Assembly (NCBI GenBank): GCA_910587505.1
Contig: CAJULD010000027.1
Location: 11,353 to 37,983 of the forward strand
Reading direction: 5' to 3'
Length of the DNA: 26,631 nt
From: an uncultured Oscillospiraceae bacterium
GTDB taxonomy: Bacteria; Bacillota; Clostridia; Oscillospirales; Oscillospiraceae
In this document: piece after piece, positions 8,103 through 18,134 of the stretch
How the letters are laid out: the number at the start of each line of letters is the position of its first letter
How positions within the stretch are numbered: the first letter of the stretch is position 1
Notes under the pieces: generated by a model
What the model was told of the DNA's origin: nothing
What the model saw: only the letters and a program-made list of their open reading frames with translations
The model's database searches: none
Made by a program: the position numbers and the translations under genes

Positions 8103-9125
8103 ATGAACATCCGGACCATCGCGGAAAAGTGCGGCTGTTCCCCCGCCACCGTCAGCAAAGCCCTCAACGGCGCAGAGGACGTCAGCCGGGAGACCGCCGA
8201 GCGGGTCCGCCGCATCGCCGCCGAGCTGGGATACATGCCAAACGCCGCCGCACGGTCCATAAGGACCAGCCGGTCCTACTGCTTCGGGGTCCTGTATCAG
8301 GACGCAGGCACGGGAGGACTGAGCCACAGCTTTTTCTCCGGCATCCTCAACGCCTTCCGGGACCGGGCCGCTGAGCTGGGGTATGACATCTTCTTCATTT
8401 CCGACCGTCTGGGCCAGCGGAAGCTCAGCTGCGTGGAGCACGCCCGGTACCGCAGCTGCGACGGCGTATTCATCCCCAACGACGCCTACGAAAGCTTCGA
8501 CATCCAGGGACTGGCCGTCAGCGGCATCCCTCTTGTGACCGTTGACTACGCCTTCGAGGGGTGCGGCTCCGTCCTGTCCGACAATCTGCGGGGCGTGGCG
8601 GACCTGGTCCGGTACATATACGGCTGCGGCCACCGGCGCATCGCCTTTATTTACGGAGACGATACCGCGGTGACCCGCGCCAGAGTCCACAGCTTCCGGA
8701 AGACCTGCCGGGAGCTGGGACTGGAGCTCCCGGCGGAGTACCTGGTGGAGAGTTCGTACTGCCGCCCCGCCGTCTCGGAGGAGGCCACCCGGCGGCTGCT
8801 GGCGCTGGAGAACCGGCCCACCTGCATCCTCTATCCCGACGATCTGGCCTATATCGGCGGCCGGAACGAGATTTACCGGCAGGGCCTGCGGATTCCGGAG
8901 GATGTGTCCTGCGCCGGGTACGACGGCATCGACTTCAGCCAGATGCTCCTGCCCCGGCTGACCACCGTGCAGCAGAACGCGGGCCTCATCGGCTTCAGCG
9001 CCGCCGATGAGCTGGTCCGGGCGGTGGAGCAGGGAAAGGACTACGTCCCCCGGCAGATCATCATTCCCGGCAAGGTGCTGCCCGGCGAGACGGTGGCGAG
9101 AATCGGGGAAAGTGAAACAGCATGA
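8103..9125 (+). CDS. LacI/GalR-family transcriptional regulator
   Basis: Predicted sugar-responsive repressor of this locus. The 340 residues begin with a LacI-type helix-turn-helix (IRTIAEKCGCSPATVSKALNG, about 3-23). The hinge segment PNAAARSIRT (46-55) has Ile53 at the position usually held by the Leu that intercalates at the central CG. A periplasmic-binding-protein-like effector domain follows, with a late CAGYDGIDFSQMLLPRLTTV segment typical of the family. GGGGAGG at 8091-8097 supports the ATG. It is divergent from the beta-mannosidase and 150 nt upstream of the ABC transporter operon. Paired operator-like sites in the divergent region suggest control of both the mannosidase and itself. 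The inducer is unknown; a beta-linked disaccharide or its product is likely from context. Confidence 0.93.
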   Translation: MNIRTIAEKCGCSPATVSKALNGAEDVSRETAERVRRIAAELGYMPNAAARSIRTSRSYCFGVLYQDAGTGGLSHSFFSGILNAFRDRAAELGYDIFFISDRLGQRKLSCVEHARYRSCDGVFIPNDAYESFDIQGLAVSGIPLVTVDYAFEGCGSVLSDNLRGVADLVRYIYGCGHRRIAFIYGDDTAVTRARVHSFRKTCRELGLELPAEYLVESSYCRPAVSEEATRRLLALENRPTCILYPDDLAYIGGRNEIYRQGLRIPEDVSCAGYDGIDFSQMLLPRLTTVQQNAGLIGFSAADELVRAVEQGKDYVPRQIIIPGKVLPGETVARIGESETA

Positions 9126-9139
9126 TTCCAGACGTAATC

Positions 9140-9184
9140 ACGGAAAAGGGGTTCCCCTTTTCCGTCCTTCCTGACAGGAAGGAC
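9140..9184 (+). terminator. Tandem hairpins between the regulator gene and the ABC operon
   Basis: ACGGAAAAGGGG (9140-9151) pairs perfectly with CCCCTTTTCCGT (9154-9165). A second stem, GTCCTTCCTG (9164-9173) with CAGGAAGGAC (9175-9184), follows and shares two bases with the first. Neither has a U-tract. They probably limit read-through from the regulator gene. Downstream, a 9-nt direct repeat CGCGCGGGA (9217-9225 and 9235-9243) precedes the start of the operon. I did not find a convincing promoter between 9185 and 9275. Confidence 0.55.
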
Positions 9185-9275
9185 GATTTCTCTTGTGAGT
9201 GATGGCACTCGGTATACGCGCGGGAAAAGCAGAGCGCGCGGGACCAAACGCCATAAATATAAAGGAGGAAAGATC

Positions 9276-11180
9276 ATGAAGAAGAAGACCATAGCCCTGT
9301 TGCTTGCGCTGGTGATGGCCCTGAGCCTGCTGGCGGGCTGCGGCGGAAACGACAATCAGACGCCCAGCACCCCCGACACGCCGGCCACCACCGACACCCC
9401 CACTACCCCGGATCCCACCCCCGACCCTGAGCCCGCTCCCGAGCCCGAGCCCACTACTCCCGGCGGCGACCTGCCCCGTGCCGAGACCCTGTACTTCGCG
9501 GGCCAGCAGTGGGGCACCGTCAACAGCTGGAACGTCATCGGCACCAACCAGAACAACGCCATGGCCATTGCCGGCACCGCTTCCGGTTACCGTACCCTGA
9601 TGTTCGAGACCCTGTACATGTACAACCCTCTGGACGGCAAGCTGACCGGCCTGCTGGCTGACGGCGACTACAGCTGGAACGCCGACCAGACCGAGCTGAC
9701 CGTGAAGATCAAGTCCGCCGCCAAGTGGTCCGACGGCACCCCCGTCACCGCGGGCGATGTCAAGCGCACCTTCGACATCGGCGTACAGATTGCTAACGGC
9801 ACCGGTTCCACCTATGGCGCCTATATCTCCGAGATCGTGGCCCAGGATGACGCTACTTGCATCATCAAGGCCGCCGTCAACGATGCCGGCCAGCCCAAGA
9901 ACCCCCTGAAGCTGCTGGACTTCCTGTCCGGTACGCCCATCGCCCAGACCGCCTGGATCGACAAGGTTGTTGAGCGCAACGGCAACGACTCCGTCTCCAT
10001 CCTGAACGATGCCGGTGACGATGTGGTCTGGTCCGGTCCCTATACCAGGTACTACGCCGACGATCAGAAGGTCGTCTTCATCCGCGACGACAACTACTGG
10101 GGCCAGGATGCCTCCATGTGGGGCAAGCTGCCCGTTCCCAAGTACATCGCCCACACCATCTACGCTGACAACCCCGCCGGTGAGAACGCTCTGAAGGCCG
10201 GTGAGGTGGATGTCTGCCAGCAGTTCATCGGCAACATCCAGGACCTGTGGCTGAAGGACGGCCTGCCCATCTCCACCTTCTACCAGGAGGCCCCCTACGG
10301 CGTGTGCCTGACCATGCCCACTGCATGGTACAACATGAACATCCCTGTGCTTGCCGAGAACCCCGCCCTGCGTAAGGCCATCGCCATGGCTGTGGACTAT
10401 GACTCCATCATTGCCAACGCCATGACCAACCAGTCCCCCTCCTTCGCCGACGTGCCCCGCTCTCTGATGAACCCCACCGACGGTGAGCAGGCCCTCTACG
10501 ATCACGCCGCCGTGAAGGATCTCCAGTGGACCGGCAATGATGCCGACGGCGCCAACGCCCTGCTGGATGAGGCCGGCCTGGTGGATACCGACGGCGACGG
10601 CATCCGCGAGTGGAACGGCGAGAAGATCAGCCTGAATGCCTGCTGCCCCAACGGCTGGACCGACTGGCAGGCTTCCATGGAGATCGTGGCCGCTGCCGGT
10701 GAGAAGATCGGCATTGAGATCACCACCAACTATCCCGAGTATTCCATCTATCAGACCGTGTTCACCGATCCCGCTCAGACCGAGTATCAGATCTTCATGT
10801 GGTCCCCCGAGGCCGCTTCCCCCTCCAACCCCTGGCAGCGCGTGAACCAGTTCCTGGGCAAGGAGTATGTCGGCGTCTCCAACAACTGGTCCGGCAACTG
10901 GGGCCAGTATGTCAACGACGAGGCTGACGAGCTGATTCTCAAGATCCCCACCACCACCGATGAGAACGAGCTGAAGGACATCTACACCAGGCTGACCGAG
11001 ATCTATCTGACCGAGGTTCCCAGCTTCTCCCTGATGTACCGTCCCAGCGTGTTCCACGCTGTGAACGAGTCCGTCTGGACCAACTTCCCCTCCGGTGACG
11101 ACGGCCGCGGCATTCCTCCCATGGACTGCACCGACGGCTACGGCATCGCTGCTCTGTATGACCTTGAGCTGGTTGGCTAA
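9276..11180 (+). CDS. Extracellular solute-binding lipoprotein, family 5 (oligopeptide/oligosaccharide ABC transporter)
   Basis: Surface-anchored receptor that captures the ligand and hands it to the permeases. With the ATG at 9276 (AAAGGAGG at 9261-9268) it has 634 residues. A type II signal peptide ends in the lipobox LLAGC, so Cys22 should be lipidated. A flexible Pro/Thr/Asp/Glu-rich linker (about 28-63) holds the binding domain away from the membrane. The rest matches the SBP_bac_5 fold: TVKIKSAAKWSDGTPVTAGDVKRTF near the front, ALRKAIAMAVDYDSI in the middle, and a DTDGDGIREW loop. At 634 aa it exceeds typical peptide-binding members (~540 aa). Because members of this family transport beta-gluco- and beta-manno-oligosaccharides in Thermotoga, and glycosidases surround this operon, I infer an oligosaccharide ligand. 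A peptide ligand cannot be excluded. Confidence 0.9.
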   Translation: MKKKTIALLLALVMALSLLAGCGGNDNQTPSTPDTPATTDTPTTPDPTPDPEPAPEPEPTTPGGDLPRAETLYFAGQQWGTVNSWNVIGTNQNNAMAIAGTASGYRTLMFETLYMYNPLDGKLTGLLADGDYSWNADQTELTVKIKSAAKWSDGTPVTAGDVKRTFDIGVQIANGTGSTYGAYISEIVAQDDATCIIKAAVNDAGQPKNPLKLLDFLSGTPIAQTAWIDKVVERNGNDSVSILNDAGDDVVWSGPYTRYYADDQKVVFIRDDNYWGQDASMWGKLPVPKYIAHTIYADNPAGENALKAGEVDVCQQFIGNIQDLWLKDGLPISTFYQEAPYGVCLTMPTAWYNMNIPVLAENPALRKAIAMAVDYDSIIANAMTNQSPSFADVPRSLMNPTDGEQALYDHAAVKDLQWTGNDADGANALLDEAGLVDTDGDGIREWNGEKISLNACCPNGWTDWQASMEIVAAAGEKIGIEITTNYPEYSIYQTVFTDPAQTEYQIFMWSPEAASPSNPWQRVNQFLGKEYVGVSNNWSGNWGQYVNDEADELILKIPTTTDENELKDIYTRLTEIYLTEVPSFSLMYRPSVFHAVNESVWTNFPSGDDGRGIPPMDCTDGYGIAALYDLELVG

Positions 11181-11190
11181 TTAACACTGG

Positions 11191-11227
11191 AAGAGGCCAT
11201 GCCCGGGTCAACCGGGCATGGCCTCTT
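11191..11227 (+). repeat. 16-bp hairpin between the binding-protein gene and the permease genes
   Basis: AAGAGGCCATGCCCGG (11191-11206) pairs perfectly with CCGGGCATGGCCTCTT (11212-11227) around a 5-nt loop, 10 nt after the stop codon. No U-tract follows. In transport operons such a hairpin typically stabilises the upstream binding-protein mRNA and lowers expression of the permeases. Nothing else was recognised between 11228 and the ribosome binding site at 11354-11360. Confidence 0.7.
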
Positions 11228-11365
11228 AGAGTCTGTTCCATATCTCGACGTGTGCGCAGGGAGGAGATGTAAAGCAGGCTCTCAGGGAGCGTATGCAGAG
11301 GCGGACGGTTTAGCAGAGCGCTGCCTGTACATGCGGTCCTCAGACCAAAATTTGGGGGGAATAAA

Positions 11366-12370
11366 ATGAAAGGCTACCGCAAATATTTCGGCAAAAAGAT
11401 CCTCTGGTTCGTTCTGACCTTTATCATCGCGGTGATATTGAACTTCATCCTGCCCCGCCTGATGCCCGCCGACCCCGTTGCGGCCATCACCGGCAAACTG
11501 GCCCAGGGCATGACCGACACCTCCGCCGTGCAGGAGATCTATCAGCGCTACGCCGAGGAGTTCGGCACCGACAAGCCCATGCTGGAGCAGTTCTTCATCT
11601 GGTGCGGCAAGGCCATCCGGGGGGACTTCGGCCTGTCCTTCAGCCAGTATCCCCGCTCCGTCAGCGACATTATCAGCAGCGCTATCGGCTGGACCATCGC
11701 CCTCCAGCTGCCCGCCATCCTGGTGGGGTGGCTGCTGGGCAACATTCTGGGTGCGGTGGCGGCCTATATGAAAAAGGGCTTTGACAAGGTGCTGCTGCCC
11801 GTGTCCCTGTTCATGAGCAACGTCCCCGCCTTCGGTATGGCGGTCATCCTTCTGGTGGTCTTCGGCGTCAATCTGAAATGGGCTCCCATCGCCGGAGGCT
11901 ACGCCTATGATATGATCCCCAACATGAGCTGGCGGTTCATCGCCTCGGTGATCCGGCACTACCAGCTGCCCTTCTGGTCCATCGTGCTGGTAAGCATCGG
12001 CGGCCAGGCGGTGGGTATGCGCTCCATGTCCATCTATGAACTCAACGCCGACTACGTCAAGTACGCCCGCTTCCTGGGCATCAAGGACCGGAAGATCGTG
12101 GGCTACGTGTTCCGCAACGCCATGCTGCCCCAGGTCACCGGTCTGGCCCTGTCCATCGGCACCATGATCGGCGGCGCGCTGGTGGCGGAGATCATCTTCT
12201 CCTACCCCGGTCTGGGCAGCACCATGTACGCGGCGGTGACGGCGGCGGACTACCCGCTGATCTCGGCCACCACGCTGATTATCACCATCATGGTCCTGCT
12301 GGCGACCTTCCTGCTGGACATCATCTACGGCTTTATTGATCCCCGGGTCAAGGCCGCCCAGATTGACTGA
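11366..12370 (+). CDS. ABC transporter permease, DppB/OppB family
   Basis: First membrane subunit of the importer, 334 residues as expected for DppB. The first membrane helix spans about residues 11-31, followed by an extracellular segment. Further helices lie near 107-133, 143-170, 190-218, 255-280 and 298-325. The ATPase-contacting EAA loop is visible as YVKYARFLGIKDRKIVGYVF followed by RNAMLP. GGGGGGA upstream supports the ATG. The gene lies 185 nt downstream of the binding-protein gene across the 16-bp hairpin, and 14 nt before the second permease, with which it must pair. Confidence 0.93.
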   Translation: MKGYRKYFGKKILWFVLTFIIAVILNFILPRLMPADPVAAITGKLAQGMTDTSAVQEIYQRYAEEFGTDKPMLEQFFIWCGKAIRGDFGLSFSQYPRSVSDIISSAIGWTIALQLPAILVGWLLGNILGAVAAYMKKGFDKVLLPVSLFMSNVPAFGMAVILLVVFGVNLKWAPIAGGYAYDMIPNMSWRFIASVIRHYQLPFWSIVLVSIGGQAVGMRSMSIYELNADYVKYARFLGIKDRKIVGYVFRNAMLPQVTGLALSIGTMIGGALVAEIIFSYPGLGSTMYAAVTAADYPLISATTLIITIMVLLATFLLDIIYGFIDPRVKAAQID

Positions 12371-12384
12371 GGGAGGGAAAAGTT

Positions 12385-13635
12385 ATGAAAAATACACTTC
12401 GTCAGGTATTCCATTCGTCCAAATTTGTGGGCGGCTTTGTGATCTTCATGCTGCTGGTCCTGACCATGATTATCTACCCGCTGATTAATCCCGGCAATCC
12501 CCTGGAGCAGATCGGCGTGGGCACCTTTGCCGAGCCCGGCACCTACGTGTCCCTGTATGACTCCCTGAGCTCCCCCACCGAGACCATGCGCCTGCCCGGC
12601 GCGGACGAGAAGCGTCTGGTCAGGAGCCTCACCGGCGAGGACCGGGTGGCCATGGTGGAGTGGTTCACCGCCGCCGGCGTCCCTGTGGACGACCTGGATA
12701 TGACCGATACCGACGCCATGCTGGACCTGTGGTTCGCCAACTATGACGTCTCCGCCAAGCCCAAGGGCATGACCATGGCCAAGCGCAACTACTACCAGCG
12801 CCTGAACAACAACCTGCTGGACATCCGGGCGGGGGACACCCTCATCATCGCCGATAAGAACGACGAGACCGGCGAGCTGGAGGAGAAAAAGCAGGTTAAC
12901 AAGACCGACTATGTCAACATCGGCGAGGTAGCCAACGTGAAGACGCTTCCCCTGGGCACCGACAACTTCGGCCGTGACGTTCTCAAGCAGCTGGTGTCCG
13001 CCTGCGGCACCTCCATCCGCATCGGACTGGTGGCCGGCATCGTGGCAACCCTGATCGGCCTGAGTCTGGGCCTGCTGGCCGGGTATCTGGGGGGCATCGC
13101 GGACGACCTCATCATGTTCATTACCAACATCTTTACCGTCATCCCCGGCTTCATCCTGCTCATCCTCATCACCAACTCCGTGGGACAGGAGCAGCGGGGC
13201 GCGACCCTGGTGGCCGTGGTCATCGGACTGACCAGCTGGACCTGGACCGCCCGCTCGGTGCGCTCCCAGGTTATCAGCCTCAGAAACCGGGACCACGTAA
13301 ACCTCTCCAAGCTCTCCGGTCACAGCATGGTCCGCATCGTGCTCACGGACATCCTGCCCTATATCGCCTCCTACGTTGTGATGGCGTTCATCCTCCAGGT
13401 CTCCTCCGGCATCCTGGCCGAGGCGCAGCTGTCCCTGCTGGGTCTGGGCCCCCGGACCACCACCACGGCGACCCTGGGCCTGATGATGAACTGGGCGATG
13501 CTCTACTCCGCTCATACCAACGGCTCCTGGTGGGCGTACTTCCCTGTCATCCTGACCATCACCCTCATCTCGTTCTCCCTGAACCTGATGAATACCGGTC
13601 TGGACCAGGTGTTCAACCCCACCCTGAGAGACTAA
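12385..13635 (+). CDS. ABC transporter permease, DppC/OppC family, with a large extracytoplasmic insertion
   Basis: Second membrane subunit of the importer. The protein is 416 residues, whereas DppC/OppC proteins usually have about 280-310. The first helix (about 14-35) is followed by a hydrophilic stretch from about 40 to 186. Only then comes the family's GTDNFGRDVL motif (191-200), normally found near residue 70-75. The canonical core follows, with helices near 211-233, 238-260 and beyond, and an EAA loop (about 303-325, ending near DILPYIAS). The extra ~120 residues should face outside the cell, where they could contact the binding protein or ligand. They contain acidic, Asp/Glu-rich segments and no hydrophobic helix. 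The frame is clean throughout, so this is a real insertion rather than a frameshift artefact. Confidence 0.92.
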   Translation: MKNTLRQVFHSSKFVGGFVIFMLLVLTMIIYPLINPGNPLEQIGVGTFAEPGTYVSLYDSLSSPTETMRLPGADEKRLVRSLTGEDRVAMVEWFTAAGVPVDDLDMTDTDAMLDLWFANYDVSAKPKGMTMAKRNYYQRLNNNLLDIRAGDTLIIADKNDETGELEEKKQVNKTDYVNIGEVANVKTLPLGTDNFGRDVLKQLVSACGTSIRIGLVAGIVATLIGLSLGLLAGYLGGIADDLIMFITNIFTVIPGFILLILITNSVGQEQRGATLVAVVIGLTSWTWTARSVRSQVISLRNRDHVNLSKLSGHSMVRIVLTDILPYIASYVVMAFILQVSSGILAEAQLSLLGLGPRTTTTATLGLMMNWAMLYSAHTNGSWWAYFPVILTITLISFSLNLMNTGLDQVFNPTLRD

Positions 13636-13645
13636 GGAGGACGCT

Positions 13646-15500
<1,855 letters not shown>

Positions 15501-15504
15501 GAAG

Positions 15505-15518
15505 TTCCCCGCGGGGAA
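15505..15518. repeat. 14-bp perfect palindrome after the ABC operon
   Basis: TTCCCCGCGGGGAA lies 4 nt beyond the ATPase stop codon. It has no loop and no U-tract, so it is a poor terminator. It may mark the 3' end of the transporter mRNA, or be a protein-binding site. Confidence 0.4.
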
Positions 15519-15548
15519 TAATGTGCAGTTTCTGAATTTCTTTTTGAT

Positions 15549-15570
15549 CCTTTTTCTTTCAGGAAAAAGG
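15549..15570. repeat. T-rich/A-rich hairpin, copy A (GH3 leader)
   Basis: CCTTTTTC (15549-15556) pairs with GAAAAAGG (15563-15570) across the loop TTTCAG. The segment 15544-15569 matches 18059-18084 at all but two positions. The C15549-G15570 pair here is a T-A pair in the other copy, so the pairing is kept by compensating changes. It lies in the 120-nt gap before the GH3 gene. Confidence 0.6.
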
Positions 15571-15620
15571 GCGTATCCTAAAATAACCCAGTAGAGAAGT
15601 AAAGATGGAGGACGATTTCT

Positions 15621-17888
15621 ATGGACGTGAAAGCCCTGGTTTCTCAAATGACGCTGGAGGAGAAGGCCGGTCTCTGCTCCGGTCTGGATTTCTGGCACAC
15701 CAAACCGGTGGAGCGCCTGGGCGTTCCCTCGGTGATGGTCAGCGACGGCCCTCACGGCCTGCGCAAGCAGGATGAGAAGGTGGATCACCTGGGGGTCAAC
15801 GAAAGCATCAAGGCCGTGTGCATGCCCGCCGCCTGCGCCACCGCGGCTTCCTTTGACCGGGCGCTCATCGGCAGGATGGGCGAGGCCATCGGCGAGAGCT
15901 GCCAGCACGAGAAGCTTGGCGTGGTGCTGGGCCCCGCGGTGAACATCAAGCGCTCCCCCCTGTGCGGGCGGAACTTCGAATATTTCTCCGAGGACCCCTA
16001 TCTGGCCGGCGAGATGTCCGCCGCCTATATCGGCGGCGTCCAGAGCAAAAACGTGGGCACCTCCATCAAGCATTTTGCCGCCAACAACCAGGAGCACCGC
16101 CGCATGAGCTCCAGCTCCAACGCCGATGAGCGGACGCTGCGGGAAATTTACTTCCCCGCCTTTGAAATCTCCGTGCGGAAGTCCCAGCCCTGGACGGTAA
16201 TGTGCTCCTACAACCGTCTCAACGGCGTCTACGCCTCCGAGAACCCCTGGCTGCTGACCGACGTGCTGCGGAAGGAGTGGGGCTTCGAGGGCTACGTCAT
16301 GAGCGACTGGGGCGCGGTGAGCGACCGGGTTGCCGGCGTGGCCGCGGGACTTGATCTGGAGATGCCTTCTTCCGGCGGACTCAACGACCGGAAGATCGTA
16401 GCCGCTGTCAAGGCCGGGACGCTGGACGAGAAGATCGTGGACCAGGCCTGCGAGCGAATCCTGAACATCAATTACCGCTATCTGGAGAACGCCAAACCCG
16501 AGACCCCCTGGGATCAGGAGGCGGACCACCAGCTGAGCGCCAGGATCGCCGAGGAGTGCATGGTGCTGCTGAAAAACGAGGGCGCGCTGCCGCTGAATAA
16601 GGCGGACAAGGCGGTCTTTATCGGCGAGTTTGCCGCCAGGCCCCGGTTCCAGGGCGGCGGAAGCTCCCACATCAATTCCTTCAAGACCACCTCCGCCCTC
16701 CAGGCCGCCGAAGCGCAGGGTCTGCCCGTGACCTATGTCCAGGGCTACAGCGCGGCCAGAGACGAGGCCACCGATGAAATGATCGCCGGAGCTGTGGAGG
16801 CCGCCAGGGCCGCCAGGGTGGCGGTGGTGTTCGCGGGCCTGCCCGACGCCTACGAGTCCGAGGGCTATGACCGCAGCCACATGGCCATGCCCGCGTGCCA
16901 GAACCGTCTCATCGAGGCCGTGGCCGAGGCCAATCCCAACACCGTGGTGGTGCTGCACAACGGCTCCCCGGTGGAGATGCCCTGGCTGGGCAGGGTGAAG
17001 GCGGTGCTGGAGGCCTACCTGGGCGGCCAGGCGGTAGGCATTGCCACCGTGAATCTGCTCTACGGCGACGCAAATCCCTGCGGCCACCTGCCGGAGACCT
17101 TCCCGGTGAAGCTCAGCGACAACCCCTCCTATCTGTACTACGGCGGCGAGGGCAACGAGGCCGATTACCGGGAGGGCGTGTTCGTGGGGTACCGGTACTA
17201 TGACAAGAAGGAAATGGAGGTCCTCTTCCCCTTCGGTCACGGCCTGAGCTACACCACCTTCGCCTGCTCCAACCTGCGTCTGAGCGGGGATAAGATCACC
17301 GACCAGGATACCCTGACCGCCACCGTCGCCGTCAAAAACACCGGCGGCAGGGCGGGCAAGACGGTGGTGCAGCTGTACGTAGGCGACAGGGAGAGCACGG
17401 TGCTGCGCCCCGTCCGGGAGCTGAAGGGCTTTGAGAAAGTGGAGCTCCAGCCCGGCGAGAGCAGGGACGTGACCTTCACCCTGGATAAGCGGTCCTTCGC
17501 CTACTGGAACACGGCAATCCATGACTGGCATGTGGAGACCGGCGCGTTCACCATCGAGGTGGGCCAGTCCTCCCGTGATATCGAGGTTTCCGCCGAGGTG
17601 ACGGTGGAGTCCACGGTGGAGCTTCCCCGGCGTTATACCGCCGACAGCATCTTCATGGACGTCATGGCCGATCCCAGGGCGGCCAGGGCTATCGAGCCCA
17701 TGCTGGCCACCATCCAGAAGGCGTTTGCCCCCAATGCGGAGGCCAGCGATACCGCTCAGGAGGCGGTGAGCGCCGATATGGGAATGGCGATGATGCGGTA
17801 CATGCCCCTGCGGGGCCTGTTGAGCTTCGCGCCGGACAAGATCACCGACGACACCATGGAGGAGCTGCTCAAAGCGCTGAACGGATAA
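15621..17888 (+). CDS. Beta-glucosidase, glycoside hydrolase family 3
   Basis: Predicted cytoplasmic enzyme that releases glucose from the non-reducing ends of beta-glucosides or cello-oligosaccharides. The 755 residues start with the GH3 TIM-barrel domain: VSDGPHGLR, then the substrate-binding KHFAANNQE (about 150-158). The catalytic nucleophile Asp229 lies in VMSDWGA. The C-terminal alpha/beta domain has VVFAGLPDAYESEGYDRS, and a fibronectin-III-like domain follows (FPFGHGLSYTTF onward, through LYVGDRES and LKGFEKVELQPGES). The last ~100 residues form an extra tail. No signal peptide is seen. GGAGG at 15607-15611 with a 9-nt spacer supports the ATG. Xylosidase or other GH3 activities are possible, but the neighbouring cellobiose phosphorylase favours beta-glucosides. 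Confidence 0.93.
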   Translation: MDVKALVSQMTLEEKAGLCSGLDFWHTKPVERLGVPSVMVSDGPHGLRKQDEKVDHLGVNESIKAVCMPAACATAASFDRALIGRMGEAIGESCQHEKLGVVLGPAVNIKRSPLCGRNFEYFSEDPYLAGEMSAAYIGGVQSKNVGTSIKHFAANNQEHRRMSSSSNADERTLREIYFPAFEISVRKSQPWTVMCSYNRLNGVYASENPWLLTDVLRKEWGFEGYVMSDWGAVSDRVAGVAAGLDLEMPSSGGLNDRKIVAAVKAGTLDEKIVDQACERILNINYRYLENAKPETPWDQEADHQLSARIAEECMVLLKNEGALPLNKADKAVFIGEFAARPRFQGGGSSHINSFKTTSALQAAEAQGLPVTYVQGYSAARDEATDEMIAGAVEAARAARVAVVFAGLPDAYESEGYDRSHMAMPACQNRLIEAVAEANPNTVVVLHNGSPVEMPWLGRVKAVLEAYLGGQAVGIATVNLLYGDANPCGHLPETFPVKLSDNPSYLYYGGEGNEADYREGVFVGYRYYDKKEMEVLFPFGHGLSYTTFACSNLRLSGDKITDQDTLTATVAVKNTGGRAGKTVVQLYVGDRESTVLRPVRELKGFEKVELQPGESRDVTFTLDKRSFAYWNTAIHDWHVETGAFTIEVGQSSRDIEVSAEVTVESTVELPRRYTADSIFMDVMADPRAARAIEPMLATIQKAFAPNAEASDTAQEAVSADMGMAMMRYMPLRGLLSFAPDKITDDTMEELLKALNG

Positions 17889-17924
17889 TCGCAGCGGCAC
17901 TCGCCTTTCCTGAAAGTTCTTAAG

Positions 17925-18017
17925 ATTCTGCAACGGGCGCATCCGTGGGGCCGCCTACGGCGGCCTTAGCGCTAAAAGCGCCGCAAAGCGGCGCTTCACG
18001 GGGCGCCCGTGCAGAAT
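17925..18017. other. Branched RNA/DNA structure between GH3 and GH94 genes
   Basis: An outer stem (17925-17940 with 18003-18017, 15 pairs and one bulged A) is continued by CCGTG/CACGG (17943-17947 with 17997-18001). It encloses two perfect hairpins: GGCCGCC/GGCGGCC (17949-17955, 17959-17965) and AGCGCCGC/GCGGCGCT (17977-17984, 17988-17995). The result is a three-way junction. It starts 36 nt after the GH3 stop codon. I recognise no known riboswitch class or mobile element. Confidence 0.6.
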
Positions 18018-18020
18018 TGA

Positions 18021-18056
18021 ATTTCGCATGACCCCTCGATGGGGTCATTGCGAAAT
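18021..18056. repeat. 15-bp hairpin following the branched structure
   Basis: The left arm 18021-18035 (ATTTCGCATGACCCC) pairs with 18041-18056 (GGGGTCATTGCGAAAT) with a single bulged base. It begins 3 nt after the branched structure and ends 5 nt before the next hairpin (18062-18087). There is no U-tract directly behind it. Confidence 0.65.
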
Positions 18057-18061
18057 CGTTG

Positions 18062-18087
18062 ATTCTTTTTCTTTCAAGAAAAAGAAT
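18062..18087. repeat. T-rich/A-rich hairpin, copy B (GH94 leader)
   Basis: ATTCTTTTTC (18062-18071) pairs with GAAAAAGAAT (18078-18087) across the loop TTTCAA. This is the second copy of the element at 15549-15570, with the pairing preserved. Confidence 0.6.
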
Positions 18088-18094
18088 GTTCGCC

Positions 18095-18134
18095 AAAACA
18101 GGGGGCCCCATGCAAATGGCGGCCCCTGTTTTTT
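18095..18134 (+). terminator. Terminator-like hairpin abutting the GH94 ribosome binding site (possible attenuator)
   Basis: Left arm 18095-18111 (AAAACAGGGGGCCCCAT) and right arm 18116-18132 match at 15 of 17 positions with a GCAA tetraloop, followed by TTTTTT at 18129-18134. The next six bases, GAGGAG (18135-18140), are the GH94 ribosome binding site. Any transcript that carries GH94 therefore has to pass this hairpin, the layout of a leader attenuator. Because A-runs flank the left arm, it could also end transcripts from the other direction. Confidence 0.65.

Noticed and set aside
9193..9218. Possible promoter TTGTGA ... TATACG before the binding-protein gene
   Set aside because: The spacer is only 14 nt and both boxes are weak, so I did not call it.
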